Assembly (NCBI GenBank): GCA_036556985.1
Contig: DATBIK010000030.1
Span: forward strand, 1-20,503
From: JAPSGM01 sp036556985
GTDB lineage: Bacteria; Chloroflexota; Limnocylindria; QHBO01
Reading direction: 5' to 3'
DNA length: 20,503 nt
The notes under the pieces are model-generated. The model was not told the origin of the DNA, searched no databases, and was given only the letters and a program-made list of their open reading frames with translations. The position numbers and the translations under genes are program-made. Below are positions 13,648-20,368 of the stretch, one piece after another (the stretch's first letter is position 1; every line of letters begins with the position of its first letter).

Positions 13648-13656
13648 CACCGCCAC

Positions 13657-14646
13657 ATGGCCGCCTCCACCCGCCCGGGAGGTCCACGCGCCGGGCACCT
13701 GCTCATCATCGGTGGCGCTGAGGACAAGCTGCGCCAGCGACAGATCCTGTCGCGCTTCGTCAGCCTCGCCGGCGGCGCCGATGCGCGGGTCACCGTGATC
13801 TCGACCGCCTCCTCGCTGGGCGACGAGGCGACCGATCTCTACCAGAGCCTCTTCCACCAGATGGGCGTCACCGACGTGCGGGGGCTGCGCCCGCTGACCC
13901 GCGAGGACGCGAACAACCCCGAGCTGTGCGAGGCGGCGGCCGATGCCACGGGGATCTTCATGACCGGTGGCAACCAGCTCCGCCTGTCGAGCGTCATCGG
14001 CGGCACCGCCCTGGGGCGAACGATCATCGACCGCCACCGCAGCGGGACGATCGTGGCCGGCACGAGCGCCGGCGCCTCGGCGATCAGCACCCACATGGTC
14101 GCCTTCGGGACCAGCGGCGCCACGCCGAAGCAGCGCATGACCCAGATGAGCGCCGGCCTGGGGCTGCTGCCCGGCGTGATCATCGACCAGCACTTCGAGC
14201 AGCGGAATCGGCTGGGCCGGCTGCTCGCCCTCGTCGCGCAGTCCCCCGCCCTGCTGGGCATGGGCGTCGACGAGGACACCGCGGCGCTGGTGAGCCCGTC
14301 CGGCGTGCTGGAGGTCATCGGCAAGGGGTCGGTCACGCTGCTCGACCCGGCGCGCATCCAGACCGACGCGTACGAGGTGAAGCGCCATCGGCCGATGATG
14401 ATCTCCGGCGTGATCCTCCACTCGCTGCCCTCCGGCTATCGCTACGACCTGCGCAAGCGGCGTCTGCTGGCGCCGCTCCGTCCGGTGTCGGCCACCGATC
14501 GCGAGCTCGCCCAGCTGGAACGCGCCGGGACCGCCACCCGCAAGCTCATCCGGCGCATCGCGGCCGAGGGCGCGGACGACTCGGCTCCCGAGCGCGCGCG
14601 ACGACGCGCGCTGTACGCGCGGCGCAAGGAAGAGGCGAGCGAATGA
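13657..14646 (+). CDS. cphB: Cyanophycinase (peptidase family S51)
   Basis: The 329-residue product matches cyanophycinase throughout: LLIIGGAEDK (15-24), FMTGGNQLRLS (101-111), the nucleophile elbow GTSAGAS (Ser137, residues 135-141), MSAGLGLLPGVIIDQHFEQR (164-183), and GMGVDEDTAALV. It is an intracellular serine exopeptidase that cleaves cyanophycin into beta-Asp-Arg dipeptides. Typical enzymes are about 270-290 residues; this one has an extra basic, helical tail of about 55 residues (from about 275) of unknown role. ATG 13657 is supported by the TATGCT box and by the divergent J-domain start only 44 bp away. The stop overlaps the cphA start as ATGA, so degradation and synthesis enzymes are translationally coupled. 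Confidence 0.94.
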   Translation: MAASTRPGGPRAGHLLIIGGAEDKLRQRQILSRFVSLAGGADARVTVISTASSLGDEATDLYQSLFHQMGVTDVRGLRPLTREDANNPELCEAAADATGIFMTGGNQLRLSSVIGGTALGRTIIDRHRSGTIVAGTSAGASAISTHMVAFGTSGATPKQRMTQMSAGLGLLPGVIIDQHFEQRNRLGRLLALVAQSPALLGMGVDEDTAALVSPSGVLEVIGKGSVTLLDPARIQTDAYEVKRHRPMMISGVILHSLPSGYRYDLRKRRLLAPLRPVSATDRELAQLERAGTATRKLIRRIAAEGADDSAPERARRRALYARRKEEASE

Positions 14647-17498
14647 CGTCTCGCCCCAAGACGAGCAGGGCCGATGCGAAGGCGCCGAAGAAGCCGATCG
14701 CCTCGGCGTCGGTGCGCAAGCAGGAGGCCGGGCGCGCACGACGGGCGAAGCTGAAGCCGACTGGCTCACTGCGGGTGCTCGAGACGCGGGTCTACCGCGG
14801 GCCGAACTACTGGAACTACGAGCCGGCGATCAAGCTCGTCGTGGATCTGGGGGTGCTCGAGGAGTTCCCCTCGAACACGATCCCGGGCTTCGTGGATGGG
14901 CTCCTCGACCTGCTGCCGGACGTGGGCCTGCACTCGTGCTCGACCGGCAAGGCCGGCGGCTTCGCCGAGCGCCTGCGCGAGGGCACCTGGCTCGGGCACG
15001 TCGCCGAGCACGTGGCGCTCCAGCTCCAGCGCGACGCCGGCACCGAGGTCGGGCGCGGCAAGACACGGAGCACCGGCGAGCCGGGGCGCTACCACGTCGT
15101 GTACTCGTACGCGGAGGAGAGCGTGGGGCTCGCCGCCGGGCGCCTCGCCGTGCGGCTCGTCAACCACCTCGTCCAGGCCGAGGCCGAGTTCGACTTCGTC
15201 GCCGAGTTCGAGAAGCTCGTCCTCCTCGCGGAGCGCGCCGCCTTCGGACCGTCGACACAGGCCATCCTCGACGAGGCGAGCCTGCGCGACATCCCCTCGA
15301 TCCGGCTCAACGAGCAGTCGCTCGTCCAGCTCGGCCACGGCATCCACCAGAAGCGGATCCGGGCCACGATGACGAGCCAGACGAGCTCGCTCGGCGTCGA
15401 CATCGCCTCGGACAAGAAGCTGACGAACAAGCTGCTGGCGAGCACCGGCGTCCCGGTGCCGCGCTCCGAGATCGTCCGCAACGAGGACGAGGCCGCGGCC
15501 GCGGCGACGAACATCGGCTACCCGGTCGCCGTGAAGCCGCTCGACGGCAACCACGGCCGCGGGGTCATGCTCAACCTCGGCGACGACGGCAGCGTGCGCA
15601 ACGGCTACGCGGTGGCCCGGGCGCAGTCGCGCAACGGCGGCGTGGTGGTCGAGTCGTTCCTGTCCGGGAACGACTACCGCTGCCTCGTCATCGGCGGCGT
15701 GCTGCGGGCGGTGGCGCAGCGGGTGCCGGCCCACGTCGTGGGCGACGGGGAGCACTCGCTCACCGACCTCGTCGAGATCACGAACGCCGACCCGCGCCGC
15801 GGCATCGGTCACGAGAAGGTGCTGACCCGCATCAAGGTCGACGAGGAATCGATCACCTACGCCCGTGAGCAGGGCTTCGAGCTGAGCGACGTCCCGCCGC
15901 GCGGCGTCCGGGTCTTCCTGAAGCGCACCGGCAACATGAGCACCGGCGGCATCAGCATCGACCGGACCGATGAGATCCACCCCGACAACACCGAGATCGC
16001 CGAGCTGGCTGCGCGCGTGGTCGGGCTGGACATCGCCGGCATCGACTTCATCTGCCCGGACATCAGCGTGCCGGTGCGCGAGACCGGCGGCGGCATCGTC
16101 GAGGTGAACGCCGCACCAGGATTCCGGATGCACACGAACCCTACCGAGGGCGAGCCGCAGTACGTGGCCAAACCGGTCATCGACGCGCTCTTCCCGCCCG
16201 GCTCCCCGTCACGCATCCCGATCGTGGCGGTGACCGGCACGAACGGGAAGACCACGACGGCGCGGATGATCGCCCACATCATGAAGGGGATGGGCCGAAA
16301 GGTCGGGATGACATCGACCGACGGCATCTTCGTCGACGGTCGGCCGGTGCGGCGCGGCGACATGAGCGGCCCGCGTTCGGCCTCCACCGTCCTGCAGAAC
16401 CCGACCGTCGACTTCGCCGTGTTCGAGGTGGCGCGCGGCGGGATCCTGCGCGAGGGGCTCGGTTACCAGCGCAACGACGTCGGCGTCGTCCTCAACGTGA
16501 CCGGCGACCACCTCGGCCTGGGCGGCATCAACTCGCTGAAGCAGCTCGCGGCGGTGAAGCAGGTGGTGGTCGAGGCGGTGCCGCGGGACGGCGTGGCGGT
16601 GCTGAACGCGGACGACCCGCTCGCGGCGGCCATGGCCCGCCACTGCTCCGGATCGGTCATCTATTTCTCGATGGACCCGGAGAACGAGATCATCAAGCGC
16701 CAGGCGTCCCGGGGGCGGCGGGCAGTCGTCGTCGAGCCGGGGCGCAACGGGGAGCTGATCGTGCTCCGCCACGGCCGCAAGTCGATGCCGCTGGCGTGGA
16801 CCCACCTCCTGCCGGCGACGTTCGAGGGCCGGGCGCGGATGAACGTCCAGAACGCGATCGCCGCCGCGGCGGCGGCCTGGGCGGGCGGGGCGCACCTTCA
16901 CGACATCCGCCAGGGCCTGCGAACGTTCACGACGAGCTACTTCATGGCCCCCGGGCGCCTCAACGTCTTCGAGCTCGACGGCTACCGGGTGGTGGTCGAC
17001 TACGCGCACAACCCGCCGGCGATGCAGGCCCTCGGCGAGTTCGTCGAGTCGCTTACCCGGCCCTCGCCCGGCGGCAACCGCCCGCTCGTCACCGGGCGGC
17101 GCATCGGGGTGGTGGCCACCGCCGGTGACCGGCGCGACGAGGACATCGTCGAGCTCGGCCGCCTGGCGGCCGACTACTTCGACACGATCGTCATCCGCGA
17201 GGACGCGAACAATCGGGGCCGACCGCGCGGCGACACCGCTGCCCTCATCGAGCGGGGCGTTCGCGCCGGGATGAAGGATGGCGGACGGACGACCGAGGTG
17301 TCGACCGTCCTCGACGAGCTCGAGGCGGCCCGTGCCGCGCTCGACATGGGTGCCGAGGGCGACATCGTCGTCGTCTGCGTCGACCATCCGAACGAGGTCT
17401 GGAAGGAGCTCCAGCACCGCCAGCACGGTGCCTCGAGCGCCGGCCAGCCCTCGATGCGGGCCCTCACCGACCTCGCCGAGCTCGAGCTCGAGGCCTAG
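14643..17498 (+). CDS. cphA: Cyanophycin synthetase CphA
   Basis: The 951-residue product contains all three CphA parts. The N domain (about 43-200) has RVLETRVYRGPNYWNYEPAI and GHVAEHVALQLQ (HxxEH at 119-123). The ATP-grasp domain (about 220-490) has YPVAVKPLDGNHGRGV, NMSTGGISIDRTDEIHP and GGIVEVNAAPGFRMH. The Mur-ligase-like domain (about 525-925) has the P-loop VTGTNGKTTTAR (530-541), FEVARGGILREGLGY and VVDYAHNPPA. In characterised CphA the ATP-grasp part adds Asp to the backbone and the Mur part adds Arg to the side chain. The first 40 residues are an unusual Lys/Arg-rich extension before the conserved start. ATG 14643 overlaps the cyanophycinase stop. Its TAG shares CTAG (17495-17498) with the stop of the convergent paralogue. 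Confidence 0.96.
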   Translation: MTSRPKTSRADAKAPKKPIASASVRKQEAGRARRAKLKPTGSLRVLETRVYRGPNYWNYEPAIKLVVDLGVLEEFPSNTIPGFVDGLLDLLPDVGLHSCSTGKAGGFAERLREGTWLGHVAEHVALQLQRDAGTEVGRGKTRSTGEPGRYHVVYSYAEESVGLAAGRLAVRLVNHLVQAEAEFDFVAEFEKLVLLAERAAFGPSTQAILDEASLRDIPSIRLNEQSLVQLGHGIHQKRIRATMTSQTSSLGVDIASDKKLTNKLLASTGVPVPRSEIVRNEDEAAAAATNIGYPVAVKPLDGNHGRGVMLNLGDDGSVRNGYAVARAQSRNGGVVVESFLSGNDYRCLVIGGVLRAVAQRVPAHVVGDGEHSLTDLVEITNADPRRGIGHEKVLTRIKVDEESITYAREQGFELSDVPPRGVRVFLKRTGNMSTGGISIDRTDEIHPDNTEIAELAARVVGLDIAGIDFICPDISVPVRETGGGIVEVNAAPGFRMHTNPTEGEPQYVAKPVIDALFPPGSPSRIPIVAVTGTNGKTTTARMIAHIMKGMGRKVGMTSTDGIFVDGRPVRRGDMSGPRSASTVLQNPTVDFAVFEVARGGILREGLGYQRNDVGVVLNVTGDHLGLGGINSLKQLAAVKQVVVEAVPRDGVAVLNADDPLAAAMARHCSGSVIYFSMDPENEIIKRQASRGRRAVVVEPGRNGELIVLRHGRKSMPLAWTHLLPATFEGRARMNVQNAIAAAAAAWAGGAHLHDIRQGLRTFTTSYFMAPGRLNVFELDGYRVVVDYAHNPPAMQALGEFVESLTRPSPGGNRPLVTGRRIGVVATAGDRRDEDIVELGRLAADYFDTIVIREDANNRGRPRGDTAALIERGVRAGMKDGGRTTEVSTVLDELEAARAALDMGAEGDIVVVCVDHPNEVWKELQHRQHGASSAGQPSMRALTDLAELELEA

Positions 17499-19150
17499 CC
17501 CCCGCGGCGACCGCCGCTCCCGACATCGCCCGCCAGGATGCGACGCACCTCGTCGACGCCTGCCGGTCGCCAGCCCTCCTTCGCCAGCCAGTCGAAGATG
17601 TCCTGCCGCTCGACGTGGGCCATCACCGCCGCCACGTCGCCGCGCCGCGAGCGGGCGAGGAGGGCCTGGAGCGCCTCGAGCTCGGTCGGATGGGCGGGCA
17701 CCTCGCGCCGGTAGCCGCCGGCGGCGACCCCCTCGCGCAGGATGCGGTTCATCTCCTCGAGCTCGCGTCCGCGCAGGTAATGGCGCTTCTCGCAGATCAC
17801 GATCTCGTCGGCCGCCTCCCCCGCCATGCGGCCGATGTTGTGCAGGATCTCGTCCGACCGATCCCCGGCGGTGCCGATCGCCACGCGGACCCGTCCGTGA
17901 CGGCCCGGCCGCGGGCCATCGTCCCCGGTCAGCCGCCTGCAGACGTCGAGCAGGCCGGACAGCCCCGCCTCGTTGTGCGCGAAGTCGACGAGCGCCATGC
18001 GCCCGTCACGCGCGAACAGGTTCATGCGCCCCGGGTTCGACGAGGTGTCCTGCGCGAAGGAGCGAAGGCCCTGGCGGATGCGCGCCGGTCGGATGCCGAG
18101 CGCGTCGGCCGCCGCGGCCGCGGCGAGCGCGTTCGCCACGTTGTACTGCGACAGGCCGCCGAAGGTGACCGGCAGCTCGTCGGCCGGCGTCAGCCGCAGC
18201 GCGCGCCGCCCGGCCCTCCGCAGGACGAGCCAGCCGTCGCGCAGGACGGCCGCGCGGCCGCCGCTGTCCAGTGCCTGTCGCACCGCCCGGGCATCCGGGT
18301 CCAGGCTGAAGGCATAGCGGTTGGCGCGTGTCTGGCGGCGCATGGCCCACACGCGCTCGTCCTGCGCGTTGAGCACGGCCCAGCCGTCGCGCTTCGTGAT
18401 GCGCACGATGGCGCCCTTCACCTCGGCCAGCTCGTCGAGCGTGTCGATCCCCTGCAGCCCGAGGTGGTCGGCGCTCACGTTCGTCACGATCGACACGTCG
18501 TTCTCGGCGTAGCCGATGCCGCGCAGCAGGATGCCGCCACGCGCCGTCTCGAGCACCGCCAGGTCGAGCCCCTCTTCGGCGAGCACGCGTCCGGCGCCCC
18601 CGAAGCCGGTCCAGTCGCCAGCCTCGACAAGCTCGCCGCGGACGTAGATGCCGTCCGAGTTCGTCATCCCCACCCGCTTCCCGGCGGTGGTGGCGATGTG
18701 CGCCAGCAGCCGCGTGGTCGTGCTCTTCCCGTTCGTGCCGGTGATGGCCACGATCGGGATGCGTGGCTTGGGCAGGGCCGACAGCGGGCCGAGCGCCATG
18801 GCTCGCAGCGCACGGAGCTCGCGCGACTCGCGACCGATGCCCAGCGCCAGGCGCGAGGCGGCGGCACCGATGGCCTGTGCGATCGTGCGTCGCCGCCACG
18901 GGAAGGCCACCACCGCGCGGCGCGCGTCGGCCGAGTGGCGCATCGTCAGGCGCGGTGCCGCGAGGTCGAGGCCGACATGCAGCCGGCGCACCGCCTCGCC
19001 TGCCGCGGTCGCCGCCTCGGCGGCGGCGCCGGGCGCATCGGCCCCGAACTCGAGCTTCACGGCGGGGCGCGTGAAGAAGCGGTTGGCGCCGTCCAGGACG
19101 CGCAGCTCGAGCAGCTCGACACCCTCGCGGGCAGGCGCCTCCGGCGGCAT
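17495..19150 (-). CDS. CphA-like Mur ligase family protein lacking the ATP-grasp domain
   Basis: The 551-residue product starts with a shortened CphA N-domain relative (ELLELRVLDGANRF, then TRPAVKLEFG, residues 12-36) that lacks HxxEH. It passes directly into a complete Mur-ligase domain (about 130-530): P-loop ITGTNGKSTTTR (136-147), LETARGGILLRGIGYAENDV (200-219), NVSADHLGL (224-232), LAEVKGA (conserved Lys245), NPGRMNLFA, LVDFAHNEAG and GTAGDRSDE (426-434). About 320 residues, the whole ATP-grasp region of CphA, are missing. It is not a recent fragment: the frame is intact and the Mur domain has diverged (CEKRHYLRGRE where CphA has REDANNRGRPRG). It should ligate an amino acid to a carboxylate using ATP; the substrate is unknown. 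Start ATG 19150 has TATACT 7 nt upstream; a GTG at 19168 is an alternative but falls on the promoter. Confidence 0.88.
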   Translation of the reverse strand: MPPEAPAREGVELLELRVLDGANRFFTRPAVKLEFGADAPGAAAEAATAAGEAVRRLHVGLDLAAPRLTMRHSADARRAVVAFPWRRRTIAQAIGAAASRLALGIGRESRELRALRAMALGPLSALPKPRIPIVAITGTNGKSTTTRLLAHIATTAGKRVGMTNSDGIYVRGELVEAGDWTGFGGAGRVLAEEGLDLAVLETARGGILLRGIGYAENDVSIVTNVSADHLGLQGIDTLDELAEVKGAIVRITKRDGWAVLNAQDERVWAMRRQTRANRYAFSLDPDARAVRQALDSGGRAAVLRDGWLVLRRAGRRALRLTPADELPVTFGGLSQYNVANALAAAAAADALGIRPARIRQGLRSFAQDTSSNPGRMNLFARDGRMALVDFAHNEAGLSGLLDVCRRLTGDDGPRPGRHGRVRVAIGTAGDRSDEILHNIGRMAGEAADEIVICEKRHYLRGRELEEMNRILREGVAAGGYRREVPAHPTELEALQALLARSRRGDVAAVMAHVERQDIFDWLAKEGWRPAGVDEVRRILAGDVGSGGRRGG

Positions 19151-19157
19151 GGCCGGC

Positions 19158-19165
19158 AGTATACT
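19158..19165. promoter_or_regulatory. Palindromic AGTATACT, likely shared -10 for two divergent genes
   Basis: AGTATACT is its own reverse complement. On plus, TATACT (19160-19165) ends 9 nt before ATG 19175 (M20 peptidase). On minus, TATACT (19158-19163) ends 7 nt before ATG 19150 (Mur ligase). The whole gap between the two start codons is 24 bp, with no Shine-Dalgarno on either side. The -35 position on each side would lie in the opposite gene and shows no TTGACA-like match. Confidence 0.6.
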
Positions 19166-19174
19166 CACGCGCCC

Positions 19175-20329
19175 ATGCCGCTCCCCCCGGGCCTGCTCGA
19201 GGCCGTCCAGGACCGTTATCCCCGCTACCTCGCCGAGCTGGAGGCGATGGTGAACACCGACTGCGGCTCGTACTCGCCGGCGGGCGTGAACCGCATCGCC
19301 GATGGCGTGGCCGCCTCCCTCGGCGAGCTCGGCGCCACGGTCGAGCGCGTGCCGCACCCCGACGGGTCGCTGGGCGACCTCGTCATCGGCCGCCTCGCCG
19401 GGGAGGGTCCGCGCCTCCTCCTCATCGGGCACATGGACACCGTCTTCGACGACGGCACGGCGGCCGAGCGGCCCTTCCGCGTCGACGGCGAGCGGGCGCT
19501 GGGGCCGGGCACGAGCGACATGAAGGGCGGCCTGCTGGCCGGCCTGCACGCCATCGGCGCGCTCCAGGCCTCGGGCGTACGACCGTCGGTCACGTTCGTC
19601 GCCAACCCGGACGAGGAGATCGGATCGCCGTTCAGCACGCCGCACATCCGTCGGCTGGCGGCCGAGCATGATGCCGCGCTCGTCCTCGAGTGCGCCCGCG
19701 CCAATGGCGACATCGTGAGCTCCCGGAAAGGGGTGGCCGACATCCATCTCCGCTTCCACGGACGGGCGGCGCACGCCGGCGTGGAGCCGGAGAAGGGCCG
19801 TTCCGCGGTGCTCGCCGCCGCGCACGCCGTGGTGGCGCTTCACGCGCTGAACGGGCGCTGGCCGGGGGTCACGGTCAACGCAGGCGTCATCGCCGGCGGA
19901 ACGCGCCCGAACGTCGTTGCCGCCGAGTGCCTCGTCAAGGTCGATGTCCGCGGCGTCCACGCCGACGAGTTCGACGCCGCCCAGGCCGAGGTGGCCCGGC
20001 TGGCCGCCGAGCCGGCGGTGGCCGACGTGACGACCGACAGCGAGCGGATCGCCTTCCACCCGCCGATGGAGCCATCGCCCGCGAACCAGCGCCTCGCCGA
20101 GCTGGCCGTCGCCCTCGCCGGCGAGCTCGGCTTCCCGCTGCGGCACACCGCCACCGGCGGGGCGAGCGACGCAAACACGACCTCGGGGGCGGGCCTGCCC
20201 ACCCTGGACGGACTGGGCCCGATCGGCGGCGACGACCACTCCGCCGACGAGTGGCTCGACCTGTCGAGCGTCGTACCGCGCACCGCGCTCCTCGCCGCGC
20301 TCATGACGCGCATCGGCCAGGCGCTCTGA
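19175..20329 (+). CDS. M20 family metallopeptidase, carboxypeptidase G2-like
   Basis: The 384-residue product has the M20 di-zinc motifs in order: GHMDTVF (His86, Asp88), GTSDMKGG (bridging Asp115), NPDEEIGS (catalytic and ligand Glu147/Glu148), LECAR (Glu172) and GGDDHSADEW (His355). The segment RPFRVDGERALGPGTSDMKGG closely resembles glutamate carboxypeptidase / CPG2, which removes a C-terminal acidic amino acid from N-acyl or peptidyl substrates. A dimerisation 'lid' domain (about 183-295, with GRAAHAGVEPEKGRSA) is present. There is no signal peptide, so it is cytosolic. ATG 19175 is supported by TATACT 9 nt upstream and by the divergent Mur-ligase start. Next to cyanophycin genes it may act on beta-Asp-Arg or a related product; that is inference. 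Confidence 0.9.
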   Translation: MPLPPGLLEAVQDRYPRYLAELEAMVNTDCGSYSPAGVNRIADGVAASLGELGATVERVPHPDGSLGDLVIGRLAGEGPRLLLIGHMDTVFDDGTAAERPFRVDGERALGPGTSDMKGGLLAGLHAIGALQASGVRPSVTFVANPDEEIGSPFSTPHIRRLAAEHDAALVLECARANGDIVSSRKGVADIHLRFHGRAAHAGVEPEKGRSAVLAAAHAVVALHALNGRWPGVTVNAGVIAGGTRPNVVAAECLVKVDVRGVHADEFDAAQAEVARLAAEPAVADVTTDSERIAFHPPMEPSPANQRLAELAVALAGELGFPLRHTATGGASDANTTSGAGLPTLDGLGPIGGDDHSADEWLDLSSVVPRTALLAALMTRIGQAL

Positions 20330-20338
20330 CTGCCGGCG

Positions 20339-20368
20339 ACGGAGGCTTGTGTAGAATCGAGCCTCCGT
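20339..20368. promoter_or_regulatory. 9-bp inverted repeat flanking a TAGAAT -10 box
   Basis: ACGGAGGCT (20339-20347) and AGCCTCCGT (20360-20368) form a perfect 9-bp inverted repeat with a 12-nt centre that contains TAGAAT (20352-20357). TAGAAT ends 9 nt before GTG 20367, and the right arm reaches the start codon. An operator that blocks the promoter is the simplest reading. A terminator for the M20 gene is the alternative, though no T-tract follows. Confidence 0.5.

Noticed and set aside
14766..16133. Minus-strand ORF (455 codons) antisense to cphA
   Set aside because: The translation is a His/Asp/Val/Leu/Arg-rich shadow without domains; cphA on the plus strand is unambiguous.
17470..17492. 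GAGCTC/CTCGAG short repeat run at the end of cphA
   Set aside because: It encodes a repetitive Glu-Leu tail with Glu and Leu codons typical of high GC; no sign of a mobile or functional repeat.
17615..19174. 520-codon upstream extension of the M20 peptidase frame
   Set aside because: It runs antisense through the Mur-ligase gene and is compositionally a shadow. The M20 family N-terminus and the TATACT box place the start at 19175.
19175..20329. Naming the M20 peptidase CphZ, the known cyanophycin dipeptide hydrolase
   Set aside because: As I recall, CphZ belongs to the AotO / aspartoacylase-like family and not to M20. Motifs here are M20 carboxypeptidase G2-like, so only a possible analogous role is inferred.
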